This document shows positions 48,297-57,863 of a stretch of 64,000 bases of DNA, one piece after another (within the stretch, counting starts at the first letter, position 1; each line of letters opens with the position of its first letter). Position numbers and translations under genes: made by a program. This DNA comes from Halobacteriales archaeon QS_4_62_28 (GTDB lineage: Archaea > Halobacteriota > Halobacteria > Halobacteriales > Haloarculaceae), in NCBI GenBank assembly GCA_003021685.1, contig PXRO01000047.1, forward strand, positions 1-64,000. Reading direction: 5' to 3'. Under the pieces are notes generated by a model that saw only the letters and a list, made by a program, of their open reading frames with translations, was not told where the DNA came from and searched no databases.

Positions 48297-49568
48297 ATGA
48301 CACTCGACGACCATGCCGAGGATATCGCCTCCGACCTCGGTGTTGACAAAGAGGAGGTCAAAGACGACCTGAAAAACCTGGTGAACTACTCCGTCCCGAT
48401 GGACGAGGCAAAGCAAAGTCTCAGACGGAAGTACGGCGACGGGAGCAGCGGCGGCGGAACGCCGTCGAGCAAGCCAATCGCCGAGGTGACACCCGCTGAC
48501 TCAAACGTCACTGTGACTGCTCGCGTCCTGACAGTCGGGCAACGGTCGATTCAGTATCAGGGCGACGAACAGGTAATCTTCGAAGGAGAACTGGCAGACG
48601 ACACCGGGAAGATCTCCTACACTGCGTGGGAGGACTTCGGTCTCGAACCCGGTGACACGATCACGGCGGGCAACGCGAACGTGCGTGAATGGGAAGGCCA
48701 GCCAGAACTCAACCTGGGAGAGTCCACGAGTATCGAACTGGCCGACGAGCCACTCGACGTGCCCTACGACATCGGGGGTGACGCGACGCTGGCCGAACTC
48801 GCACCCGGCGACCGCGGCAGCAACGTCGAGGTGCAGATCCTCGAAGTCGAGGCGAAGACAATCGACGGCCGGAACGGGGAAACCGACATCCTCAGTGGCG
48901 TGCTGGGCGACGAGAGCGGTCGTCTCCCCTTCACGGACTGGCAGCCCCATTCCGAAATCGAACCGGGCGCGTCGGTCCGACTCGAAGACGTGTTCGTCCG
49001 GGAGTTCCGGGGCGCGCCTTCGATCAACGTGTCGGAGTTCTCGACGGTGCGGCCCGTAGACAGGACCGTCGAGGCGACCCAGAGCGCCCAGCAGATGGCA
49101 ATCGGCCCCGCTGTCGAATCGGGCGGTCTGTTCGACGTGGAACTGACGGGCAACGTCCTGGAGGTCCGTGATGGCTCCGGGTTGATCGAACGGTGTCCGG
49201 AGTGTGGCCGCGTCGTCCAGAACGATCAGTGTCGCAGCCACGGCACTGTCGACGCCGTCGACGACCTGCGAACGAAAGCGATTCTCGACGACGGCACGGG
49301 GACGGTGACGGTCGTCCTCGACGACGAACTGACCGCTGACGTGTACGGCGGCACCCTCGAGGACGCGAAAGAGCACGCCCGCGACGAGATGGACAAGGAA
49401 GTCGTCGCTGACCAGATTGCACGGGCCATCGTCGGCTTCGAGTACGTCGTCCGTGGCTCTCTCTCCGTCGACGAGTACGGGGCGAACCTCGATGCGACAT
49501 CCTTTATCCGCCGCGAGGACGATCCGAAGGACCGTGCGCAGGCCCTCATCTCGGAGGGAGAGCCATGA
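48297..49568 (+). CDS. Replication protein A-type single-stranded DNA-binding protein
   Basis: VKDDLKNLVNYSVPMDEAKQSLRRKYG; repeated OB-fold blocks; CPECGRVVQNDQCRSHG zinc finger. Confidence 0.93.
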   Translation: MTLDDHAEDIASDLGVDKEEVKDDLKNLVNYSVPMDEAKQSLRRKYGDGSSGGGTPSSKPIAEVTPADSNVTVTARVLTVGQRSIQYQGDEQVIFEGELADDTGKISYTAWEDFGLEPGDTITAGNANVREWEGQPELNLGESTSIELADEPLDVPYDIGGDATLAELAPGDRGSNVEVQILEVEAKTIDGRNGETDILSGVLGDESGRLPFTDWQPHSEIEPGASVRLEDVFVREFRGAPSINVSEFSTVRPVDRTVEATQSAQQMAIGPAVESGGLFDVELTGNVLEVRDGSGLIERCPECGRVVQNDQCRSHGTVDAVDDLRTKAILDDGTGTVTVVLDDELTADVYGGTLEDAKEHARDEMDKEVVADQIARAIVGFEYVVRGSLSVDEYGANLDATSFIRREDDPKDRAQALISEGEP

Positions 49569-50944
49569 GTTCCGCCGACGATCAGGGCGGCCCCGGAAAC
49601 CGCGAGGTCGCGTATCGACTCTTCGCATCGGAGTTCGACGACGCCGACTTCTCGTACTCCGAGAGCGACGAAGAGCGGGCACCCAACTACGTCGTGACAC
49701 CGACGGGTGCGCGCGTCAACCGCCTCTTCGTCGTCGGGGTCCTCACCGAAATCGAGACCGTCAGTGAGGACTACCTGCGGGCACGCGTCGTCGATCCGAC
49801 CGGTCCCTTCGTCGTCTACGCCGGCCAGTACCAGCCGGACGCACTGGCCTTCCTGGAGCGAGCAGCGCCACCTGTCTTCGTCGCCGTGACAGGGAAAGCA
49901 CGCACGTTCCAGCCAGACGACGCCGATCAGGTCTACACCTCGATTCGGCCAGAAGCGATCAGCGAGGTCGACGCGAAAACGCGAGACCGCTGGGTCGTCC
50001 AGACCGCCGAGCGAACCCTCGACCGCGTGGCCCGCATGGCCGAGGCAAAACAGAGCGGCTACACCGGTGACGACCTCAGGGCCGCACTGAGAGCCCACGG
50101 CGTCGACGAGAGCCTGGCCGCCGGGATCCCCATTGCACTGGACCGTTACGGGACGACCGGCGACTACCTCGCCGGGACTCGAAACCTGGCACTGGACGGG
50201 GCCCGTGTCGTCGCAGGCGAACGAGACGAAGTCGAGTCGCTCGCGCTCGCGCCCGACCAGGGGAGCGACGACGTGGCCGCACTCGTCGAAGCCCCCATCG
50301 AGACCACGGTGGAATCGAGCGAGACCGACCAGACGACGGCTGATCAGGTTGCCGACACAGCGAGCGCCGACGGTCAGCGCGCTGGGACCGCCGAGGCATC
50401 GACCGCGAGTGAGTCTGGATCGTCGAGCGACCCCGTCTCGACGGAGACATCACCGGCCGCTTCGGATCAGGAATCCGCCGACACTGACGACGACCTCGGG
50501 GATTTCGATCCCGAGTTCGAACTCGACGACGAGGAACGGGAAGAAATCGAGTCCGAATACGGCACTGATTTCCAGAGCGGGACCGATGTCGACGAACCCG
50601 GCGAGGCCGGTATCGAGACGCCGGACCCGGACGCGTCCGAAACCGACGCGACGACGGAGGAGGCCGCCGACAGCGAGAGCCGTGACCAGTCGCCAGCGGA
50701 CGCCGAGGCAAACGAAGCAGACACAGACGAAGCAGACGCAGACGAAGACGTCGACCTCGACGACGCCGTCATGGCTGCAATGAGTGAACTGGACGACGGC
50801 GACGGTGCGGACCGGGAGACCGTCATCGAGACTGTCGTCGACCGAACGGGGAGTGGCTCCGACGCGGTCGAAGACGCCATCCAGGAGGCGCTGATGGGTG
50901 GGCAGTGCTACGAGCCAAGCGACGGCACGCTCAAGACCATCTGA
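49565..50944 (+). CDS. RPA-associated protein
   Basis: REVAYRLFASEFDDADFSYSESDEERAPNYVVTPTGARVNRLFVVGVLTEIE; 4-bp overlap with the upstream RPA gene. Confidence 0.9.
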   Translation: MSSADDQGGPGNREVAYRLFASEFDDADFSYSESDEERAPNYVVTPTGARVNRLFVVGVLTEIETVSEDYLRARVVDPTGPFVVYAGQYQPDALAFLERAAPPVFVAVTGKARTFQPDDADQVYTSIRPEAISEVDAKTRDRWVVQTAERTLDRVARMAEAKQSGYTGDDLRAALRAHGVDESLAAGIPIALDRYGTTGDYLAGTRNLALDGARVVAGERDEVESLALAPDQGSDDVAALVEAPIETTVESSETDQTTADQVADTASADGQRAGTAEASTASESGSSSDPVSTETSPAASDQESADTDDDLGDFDPEFELDDEEREEIESEYGTDFQSGTDVDEPGEAGIETPDPDASETDATTEEAADSESRDQSPADAEANEADTDEADADEDVDLDDAVMAAMSELDDGDGADRETVIETVVDRTGSGSDAVEDAIQEALMGGQCYEPSDGTLKTI

Positions 50945-51693
50945 TGGGCGTCGAACCGGTCCCTGACCAGCCAGCGGCGGTCGCGACCACCGATGGCCGG
51001 CGACTGCTCGTGGTCGCTGATTACCACGCTGGCATCGAGCGGGGCCTCCGGCGCGACGGCGTCGAACTCGCGAGCGATGCAGACGCTCGCCGGGACCGGC
51101 TTGCGGGACTCGTCGAACAGACTGCCCCCGACGGTCTCGTAGTGCTCGGTGACCTCTGTCACTCCATCGGCGAACCCGAGGGTGAGGAGCGCGAAGAGCT
51201 GCTCGCACTGTTCGATGCCATCGACTGTCCGACGACCGTCGTCCGTGGCAATCACGATGGCGAACTCGACACTGTCGTCGACGAGTCGGTGGCAGACGTA
51301 ACCGTCACGCCCAGCCATGGCGTCCGGATCGGGTCGGTCGGGTTCGCTCACGGCCACACCTGGCCCAGTCCCGACGTACTCGCTGCCGATGTCGTCTGTG
51401 TTGGCCACGAGCATCCGGTCGTTCGGCTGGAAGACGAGGTCGGCGGGACCAACGTCGAGCGCGCCTGGCTTCGGGGCCGTCTCGACCCCGAACCGTTCGA
51501 GGACCACTTCGACGGCGCGCTGGGTATCGACGGCGACCTGATCGTGTTTCCCGCGTTCAACGACCGGTCGGGCGGCACATGGACCAACGTCTCCGGCCAG
51601 TCGTTTCTCTCGCCATTTCTCCCGACGGGTCTCGCCGAGGGTGAAGCGTACCTGCTGGATGGGACCAGACTTGGACCATATAACCGGTTTTGA
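50944..51693 (+). CDS. Calcineurin-like phosphoesterase (RPA-operon type)
   Basis: LLVVADYHAGIERGL...VVLGDLCHSIG...VVRGNHDGELD...FAHGHTWP. Confidence 0.92.
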   Translation: MGVEPVPDQPAAVATTDGRRLLVVADYHAGIERGLRRDGVELASDADARRDRLAGLVEQTAPDGLVVLGDLCHSIGEPEGEEREELLALFDAIDCPTTVVRGNHDGELDTVVDESVADVTVTPSHGVRIGSVGFAHGHTWPSPDVLAADVVCVGHEHPVVRLEDEVGGTNVERAWLRGRLDPEPFEDHFDGALGIDGDLIVFPAFNDRSGGTWTNVSGQSFLSPFLPTGLAEGEAYLLDGTRLGPYNRF

Positions 51694-51723
51694 GCCCGTT
51701 ATAAACAGCTTACTCGGCTGTAC

Positions 51724-51936
51724 ATGGCATATAACAATACGCCCATGTCGGGAGTCCGAAATATGGGAACCGGAATGAACGGAGATTCCCAGCGGAGTTT
51801 GCTCGGGAGTTGCCCGGACTGTGATGCCGGACTGATGGGAACGGACGTGCTGATCCAATACGAAACACGGGCGGGCCAGGAGCGAATCTTTGCCGAGTGC
51901 CCCGCTTGTCGGTCGGTCGTCCACCCAGCGTATTGA
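51724..51936 (+). CDS. Small double-CxxC zinc-ribbon-like protein
   Basis: LGSCPDCDAGLMGTDVLIQYETRAGQERIFAECPACRSVVHPAY. Confidence 0.65.
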   Translation: MAYNNTPMSGVRNMGTGMNGDSQRSLLGSCPDCDAGLMGTDVLIQYETRAGQERIFAECPACRSVVHPAY

Positions 51937-52065
51937 CTTCAGCCACGTCGCGACGGTCGTGAGAACGTATCAGTCACGCATTTCCGGAACGCGGGTACGT
52001 CGACCCAGATCGTTCCGTGGAATCACGCAACGTTCTTAACCGCGTCCAGCCGTTATCAGGGAGCG

Positions 52066-54906
52066 ATGAGTGAGACGGGTGCGGGAGCGTTCACAGCACT
52101 CGGCGACCGTGTCAGAACAGCACTCTCGGATCGTGGCTTTTCGACGCCGACCGAGCCACAGCGACGTGCGATTCCACCCCTCGCGGCCGGACAGAATGGC
52201 CTCGTCGTCGCGCCGACGGGCACCGGCAAGACGGAGACGGCGATGCTGCCGGTCTTCGATACGCTGGTAAGCGGCGCGACCGGAACGGAAAGCGAGGACC
52301 GCTTCGGGATCGGTGCCCTCTACATTACGCCGTTGCGCGCGCTGAACCGCGACATGCGCGAGCGTCTCGACTGGTGGGGCGAGACACTCGACCTCGACGT
52401 GGACGTGCGCCACGGCGACACGACCGATTACCGGCGCCAGAAGCAGGCGAACGATCCACCGGACGTGCTCGTGACGACCCCGGAGACGTTGCAGGCGATG
52501 CTGACCGGGTCGAAGTTGCGGATAGCGCTGGAAGATGTCGAGCACGTCGTGGTCGACGAGGTCCACGAACTCGCGGCCTCGAAACGCGGCGCGCAACTAA
52601 CGGTCGCGCTCGAACGGCTGCGCGAACTGTCCGGGCCGTTCCAGCGGATCGGGCTGTCTGCGACGGTCGGCGACCCGGCCGAAGTCGGTCGCTTTCTCAC
52701 CGGCAGCCGTGGCTGTAAGATCATCGAAGTCGACGTAGGCTCTCGTCTCGACGTGGACGTGGTCCGGCCCGAGGTGACCGACCGTGACGAGCGACTGGCG
52801 AGTGAACTGGTCACTGACCCCGAGGTTGCGAGCCACGTCCGGGCAATCGACGAGTTGATCGACGCACACGACTCCGTGCTCGTCTTCGTCAACACCCGCC
52901 AGACCGCCGAAGCACTCGGTTCGCGGTTCAAGGAACTCGGGACGAACCTCGGCGTTCACCACGGGTCGCTCTCGAAGGAGGCCCGGATCGAGGTCGAAGA
53001 CCAGTTCAAGGCCGGCGAACTCGACGCCTTGCTCTGTACGTCCTCGATGGAACTGGGAATCGACGTGGGCCGCGTCGACCACGTCATCCAGTACGGCAGT
53101 CCCCGGCAGGTGGCCCGTCTGCTCCAGCGAGTCGGCCGGGCTGGCCACCGTCGCGACCTGGTGTCGGCCGGGACGGTCGTGACCACCCATCCTGACGACA
53201 CGCTCGAAGCACTCGCGATCACGAGGCAGGCCCTCGCCGGCGAGGTGGAACCGGCCGAGATACACGACGGGAGTCTCGACACCGTTGCCAACCAGGTGTC
53301 CGGTATCGTCATGGATCTGGGCGAGGTCCGGGCAATGGCAGCCTACGATATTGTCACCCGCGCGTACCCCTTCCGGGACCTCGAGGTAAGCGACTTCGAG
53401 CAGGTCGTTCGCGAACTCGGGGAGAACCGCGTCGTCTGGATCGACGAGGAGCGAGACACGCTGGAGAAACGCCGCGGGACCTGGCAGTATTTCTATCAAA
53501 ACCTCTCGATGATCCCCGACGAGTCGACGTACGCCGTCGAGGACGTGGCCTCCGGGAACCAGGTCGGGACGCTCGACGAGCAGTTCGTCGTCAACTTCGC
53601 ACACCCGGGCGAGGTGTTCATCCAGCGCGGCGAGATGTGGCGGATCACCAACGTCGACGAGGAGGAGGCGGTCGTCACCGTCTCGCCCATCGAGGACCCT
53701 GCCGGTGAGGTCCCGTCCTGGGTCGGTCAAGAGATTCCGGTCCCGCAGGCCGTCGCCCGCGAAGTCGGCGAACTCCGTCGGGTCGCCGGACGACAACTCC
53801 AGGGCGGTGCCCCCGTCGATGCCGTTGCACGCGACCTCCAACGGCGGTACGAGGGCGACCGCCACACCATCGAAACCGGACTGGGACGACTGGTCGACCA
53901 CGAGGCAGCGATTCCGGACGCCGAAACGATTCTCGCGGAGTGTCACGGCCGCGAGGTCGTCCTCAACGCCTGTTTTGGCCACCAGGTCAACGAGACGCTC
54001 GGCCGACTGCTCTGTGCACTCGTCGGCCAGCGGGCGGGGTCGACTGTCGCCATGGAGGTCGATCCGTACCGAATCGAACTCGAATTGCCGAGCGGAGTCA
54101 GCAGCGGCGACGTGATCGAGGTCCTGGAGACGACCGATCCCGGCCACGTCGAGAGTATCATCGAGTTGAGCCTGAAAAACGCCGACGCGCTGAAGTTCAA
54201 ACTCGCGCAGGTGGCCACGAAGTTCGGCACGCTCAAACGCTGGCGTGGGTCCAGTTCCAACCGTTTCGGACGTGACCGTCTGCTCTCGGCGCTCGAAGGC
54301 ACGCCAATCTACGACGAGGCAGTCCGGGACGTGTTCCACGAAGACCTCGCAGTCGAGGCGACACGAGCGGTCCTCTCGTCGATCCAGTCCGGTTCGATCA
54401 CTGTCGAGACGGTAGGTACCCGGACTCCCATCGGTCTGGGCGGCCGCTCGTCTGGCCGAGAACTGCTCTCGCCGGAACACGCCGACGCCAGCGTCATCAA
54501 GACCGTGCGCGAGCGGATCCAGAACGACCGAATCCTGCTGTTTTGCCTACACTGCCGGGACTGGCAGCGAAAGCAGACGGTCGGCCGCGTGCGCGACCAG
54601 CCAACGTGTCCCGACTGTGGGTCGACCAGGATTGGAGCGCTCAATCCGTGGGCCGACGAGGTCGTCTCGGCGGTCAAATCCGGTGAGAAAGACGAGGACC
54701 AGGAGAAGATGACCGAACGCGCGTACCGGTCGGCCTCGCTGGTCCAGAGTCACGGTAAACAGGCCGTCATCGCGCTCGCTGCCCGTGGTGTCGGCCCGCA
54801 CAACGCCGCCCGGATCATCAACAAACTCCGGGAGGACGAAGACGAGTTCTACCGCGACATCCTCACCCAGGAGCGGGAGTACGCCCGCACCCAGTCGTTC
54901 TGGTGA
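52066..54906 (+). CDS. Lhr-type DEAD/DEAH-box helicase
   Basis: LVVAPTGTGKTETAMLPVFD; VVDEVHELA; QYGSPRQVARLLQRVGRAGHR; C-terminal zinc motif. Confidence 0.94.
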   Translation: MSETGAGAFTALGDRVRTALSDRGFSTPTEPQRRAIPPLAAGQNGLVVAPTGTGKTETAMLPVFDTLVSGATGTESEDRFGIGALYITPLRALNRDMRERLDWWGETLDLDVDVRHGDTTDYRRQKQANDPPDVLVTTPETLQAMLTGSKLRIALEDVEHVVVDEVHELAASKRGAQLTVALERLRELSGPFQRIGLSATVGDPAEVGRFLTGSRGCKIIEVDVGSRLDVDVVRPEVTDRDERLASELVTDPEVASHVRAIDELIDAHDSVLVFVNTRQTAEALGSRFKELGTNLGVHHGSLSKEARIEVEDQFKAGELDALLCTSSMELGIDVGRVDHVIQYGSPRQVARLLQRVGRAGHRRDLVSAGTVVTTHPDDTLEALAITRQALAGEVEPAEIHDGSLDTVANQVSGIVMDLGEVRAMAAYDIVTRAYPFRDLEVSDFEQVVRELGENRVVWIDEERDTLEKRRGTWQYFYQNLSMIPDESTYAVEDVASGNQVGTLDEQFVVNFAHPGEVFIQRGEMWRITNVDEEEAVVTVSPIEDPAGEVPSWVGQEIPVPQAVAREVGELRRVAGRQLQGGAPVDAVARDLQRRYEGDRHTIETGLGRLVDHEAAIPDAETILAECHGREVVLNACFGHQVNETLGRLLCALVGQRAGSTVAMEVDPYRIELELPSGVSSGDVIEVLETTDPGHVESIIELSLKNADALKFKLAQVATKFGTLKRWRGSSSNRFGRDRLLSALEGTPIYDEAVRDVFHEDLAVEATRAVLSSIQSGSITVETVGTRTPIGLGGRSSGRELLSPEHADASVIKTVRERIQNDRILLFCLHCRDWQRKQTVGRVRDQPTCPDCGSTRIGALNPWADEVVSAVKSGEKDEDQEKMTERAYRSASLVQSHGKQAVIALAARGVGPHNAARIINKLREDEDEFYRDILTQEREYARTQSFW

Positions 54907-55003
54907 CGACAGTCGACGTTCTCGGGTGTCGAAATCGTGCGGGGATGCCAGCCGGCAGTGTGAGTAGGAAACGACTATACACACACGCCAACTGGACACG
55001 AAC

Positions 55004-56761
55004 ATGCGACTGGAGGAGTACTGGGGCATCGGGCCAAAGACGAATGCGCTGTTGACAGAACGGCTCGGCGTCGAACGGGCCGTGGCAGCGATTGAATCGA
55101 CAGACATACGAGAACTCACGGCGGCCGGTCTCTCCCGGGGTCGTGCGACCCGGATACTCCGGCGAGCGACTGGGGCCGAAGCGATGGACCTGCTCGCGAC
55201 CCGAGACACCCGTGACGTGTACAAGGAACTCCTCGACCTGGCCGAGGAACACGCTGTCACCGACCACGCCGCCGACCGCATCCGCGTTTTGACACCGCTC
55301 CCGACCAGAGAAGAAATGGAGGACCGACTGTCCGCGATCCTGGCGGCACGTGACGCCTGGGGCGGTCTGGACGACGAGACGAGACGGGGCGTACTGGACG
55401 CGTTCGACCGGTACGACAGCGGTGAAAGCGGTGCCCTCGCTGCCGTCAGGACGGCCCGGGCGCTGCAGGACACCGGTGTCGATGCCGGCGTGTTCGAGCA
55501 GATTGGGAGCCTCGATGGCTCGACGCTGGACGACGCTGCACGCGCACTGGCCGGCCTGGCGGGCGAGGATGACCGCGTCGGTGCCGGTGCCGACGAGACA
55601 CTGGACAGGCTTCGCAGCCAGCTCGGGCAGGTCGAGGACCTCAGTGCGACGGCAGCCGAAGTCGTCGAGCAACTCCAGTCCGACGCTCGCCGTCCCGACG
55701 AGTTCCAGGACGCACTGACTCGTTACCTGAGCGACGAAACGGGTATCGACACCGCCCGGGTTCGCGACACGATGCCTCGTGCGGCCGCCGATGCCCACGA
55801 TTTCGTCGACGCCGCACTGCGAGACCTCGCCAGTGACCTCCGCAACGCCGTCGGCGAGCGTGAACAGGAAGTCGCAGCGACGCTCGAAGACGACCTCGCG
55901 GCCGCACAGGAGACCGTCGACGCCGCCGTCGAGTCTGTCGACGACGCCGCGCTCTACGTCTCCCTTGCTCGCTTCGCGCTCGCCTACGACCTCGCACGCC
56001 CGACCTACGTGGCGGACCGAGAGACTATCGCGGTCCGGGACGCGCGCAACATCGCGCTTCAGGATCGGGACGCAGCCGTCCAGCCGATTACGTACGCGGT
56101 CGGCGATCACGAACTCCCCGGGGGACGGGAACCACCGGCTGGCGACCGGGTCGCCGTGCTCACTGGCGCGAACTCCGGCGGGAAGACGACGTTGCTGGAG
56201 ACGTTATGCCAGGTCCAGTTGCTGGCCCAGATGGGACTGCCAGTCCCCGCAGACGACGCGGAGGTCAGCCTGGTCGACACCATCGTGTTCCACCGCCGCC
56301 ACGCGTCGTTTAACGCCGGCGTGCTGGAGTCGACACTTCGCTCCGTCGTTCCGCCGATGACTGATAGTGGCCGGACGCTGATGCTCGTCGACGAGTTCGA
56401 AGCCATCACGGAACCGGGCAGTGCCGCGAACTTGCTCCACGGCCTCGTGACCCTAACCGTCGAACGCGACGCGCTGGGCGTGTTCGTCACCCACCTCGCC
56501 GACGACCTCGAACCGCTGCCCGAACGGGCACGGACCGACGGCATTTTCGCCGAAGGGCTGTCTCAGGACCTCGAACTGGAAGTCGACTACCAGCCCCGGT
56601 TCGAGACGGTCGGGAAGTCGACGCCGGAGTTTATCGTCTCACGACTCGTGGCCGACGCGAGCGACCCGACCGAGCGAAACGGATTCGAGGTGCTGGCCCG
56701 GGCCGTCGGCGAGGAAGCCGTCCAGCGCACTCTCTCGGATGCCCGCTGGACCGAGAGTTGA
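55004..56761 (+). CDS. MutS-like ATPase with N-terminal HhH-like region
   Basis: LTGANSGGKTTLLETLCQVQLLAQMGLPVPADDAEV; VDEFEAITEPGSAANLLHGL. Confidence 0.9.
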   Translation: MRLEEYWGIGPKTNALLTERLGVERAVAAIESTDIRELTAAGLSRGRATRILRRATGAEAMDLLATRDTRDVYKELLDLAEEHAVTDHAADRIRVLTPLPTREEMEDRLSAILAARDAWGGLDDETRRGVLDAFDRYDSGESGALAAVRTARALQDTGVDAGVFEQIGSLDGSTLDDAARALAGLAGEDDRVGAGADETLDRLRSQLGQVEDLSATAAEVVEQLQSDARRPDEFQDALTRYLSDETGIDTARVRDTMPRAAADAHDFVDAALRDLASDLRNAVGEREQEVAATLEDDLAAAQETVDAAVESVDDAALYVSLARFALAYDLARPTYVADRETIAVRDARNIALQDRDAAVQPITYAVGDHELPGGREPPAGDRVAVLTGANSGGKTTLLETLCQVQLLAQMGLPVPADDAEVSLVDTIVFHRRHASFNAGVLESTLRSVVPPMTDSGRTLMLVDEFEAITEPGSAANLLHGLVTLTVERDALGVFVTHLADDLEPLPERARTDGIFAEGLSQDLELEVDYQPRFETVGKSTPEFIVSRLVADASDPTERNGFEVLARAVGEEAVQRTLSDARWTES

Positions 56762-56817
56762 TACGTTCCGAACCGGAGTAGTGGTATTGACATACCTTCG
56801 GTCCGAACCTCTGCCCG

Positions 56818-57132
56818 ATGATCGAGAAACTCCTCCCAGTCGGGTACGCGTGGCTCGTCGTCCAGGGACTCCTCGCTTCTTTGCTCCCACGACGGACGAT
56901 CAAACTCAAGGCGCGTCTCACGCTTTCGGGCTTCGAAAACCCGGACGAACTCGAACCGAAAGAGTGGTACGTCCGATCCACACGAGTCGCCGGTCTCGGG
57001 ATGTTGACGACCGGCCTCGCGGGGCTTGTCTCTGCTTCTCAGCGTGGGGCCGAGTCGACTGAACCCGCACAGACCGACGACGAACCGGTCGAACCGATCG
57101 AAGTCGATATCGATAATCAGGATTCGTCCTGA
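56818..57132 (+). CDS. Small haloarchaeal membrane protein
   Basis: MIEKLLPVGYAWLVVQGLLASLLPRRTIKLKARLTLSGFENPDELEPKEWYVRSTRVAGLGMLTTGLAGLV. Confidence 0.75.
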   Translation: MIEKLLPVGYAWLVVQGLLASLLPRRTIKLKARLTLSGFENPDELEPKEWYVRSTRVAGLGMLTTGLAGLVSASQRGAESTEPAQTDDEPVEPIEVDIDNQDSS

Positions 57133-57210
57133 CGGACGAGACCGTCGACATCGACGGTGTCCTGCCAGTTGACAACGAGCCGACAGTCGATGAGCGATGG
57201 CCGATGGATA

Positions 57211-57258
57211 GTATCATTTGCAACCGATTGCTCATCCGGTTGCACGCGCGCGATCAGG
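57211..57258. repeat. Dispersed palindromic repeat family 2, copy c (truncated, inverted)
   Basis: gtatcatttgcaaccgattgctcatccggttgcacgcgcgcgatcagg matches the reverse complement of the right part of 37131-37213. Confidence 0.8.
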
Positions 57259-57373
57259 CCGCCGCTGTCCGGCAAACTGGACTACAAAACCCGTTTTCTG
57301 CCGCGTTCGAACTCGGATGTGTTGTGAACGATTCGTCACAGGTCGCACACTCGTAGGTTTCGAAGGCTGGCAT
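57254..57373 (-). CDS. 39-aa zinc-finger-like microprotein MPAFETYECATCDESFTTHPSSNAAENGFCSPVCRTAAA
   Basis: Read codon by codon on minus strand; CxxC...CxxxC; below ORF-track length cutoff. Confidence 0.65.
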   Translation of the reverse strand: MPAFETYECATCDESFTTHPSSNAAENGFCSPVCRTAAA

Positions 57374-57466
57374 GACGTGTCATAGTTCGACAATCTGGAC
57401 TAATAAATGTCCATTGTGTCTATGGAGCAGTGTTCAGAGAAGGGATCGAGAGAAACGCTTACAAAG

Positions 57467-57790
57467 CACCGAAAGCCCTCGTGCAGTTGCAGTCCCGGGA
57501 CCCACGCTGTCGACCGAAAGGCGCATTCGCGCCTTTCGTGATGACGAAAGACCGGAGGTCTTTCGTCATCACGAGAGAGCTGCGCTCTCTCGGACGACAG
57601 CGAGCCCCGGAGTGGTCGAGTGGGCGGTCGGTTCCACCGACCGCCTTCTCCGCGGCGGCAACTGCCGCCGCGCAAAGCGAGGGCTTTCGGTGTGACAGCG
57701 AGCCCCGGAGTGGTCGAGTGGGCGGTCGGTTCCACCGACCGCCTTCTCCGCGGCGGCAACTGCCGCCGCGCAAAGCGAGGGCTTTCGGTG
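57467..57790. repeat. Hairpin-array element bounded by CACCGAAAGCCCTCG / CGAGGGCTTTCGGTG
   Basis: 15-bp inverted boundaries; internal hairpins 57515-57538, 57545-57565, 57572-57592; tandem 98-bp unit. Confidence 0.9.
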
Positions 57791-57791
57791 T
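57596..57791. repeat. Perfect tandem duplication, 2 x 98 bp
   Basis: gacagcgagccccggagtggtcgagtgggcggtcggttccaccgaccgccttctccgcggcggcaactgccgccgcgcaaagcgagggctttcggtgt, repeated exactly. Confidence 0.97.
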
Positions 57792-57863
57792 CTCCAACAT
57801 ATCCGGCACGGTTGTTTATTCGAACAGTACCGTCTATAGGCACGAAGACGCGTCGCTACCGCG

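Noticed and set aside
52597-54480. 627-aa minus-strand ORF opposite the Lhr-type helicase
   Set aside because: Shadow ORF typical of high-GC haloarchaeal DNA; the plus strand encodes clear helicase motifs.
54863-56110. 415-aa minus ORF opposite the MutS-like gene
   Set aside because: Antisense shadow ORF; Walker A on the plus strand.
57596-57791. CRISPR-like repeat array
   Set aside because: Two abutting 98-bp units with no spacers; not a CRISPR architecture, and no cas genes seen.
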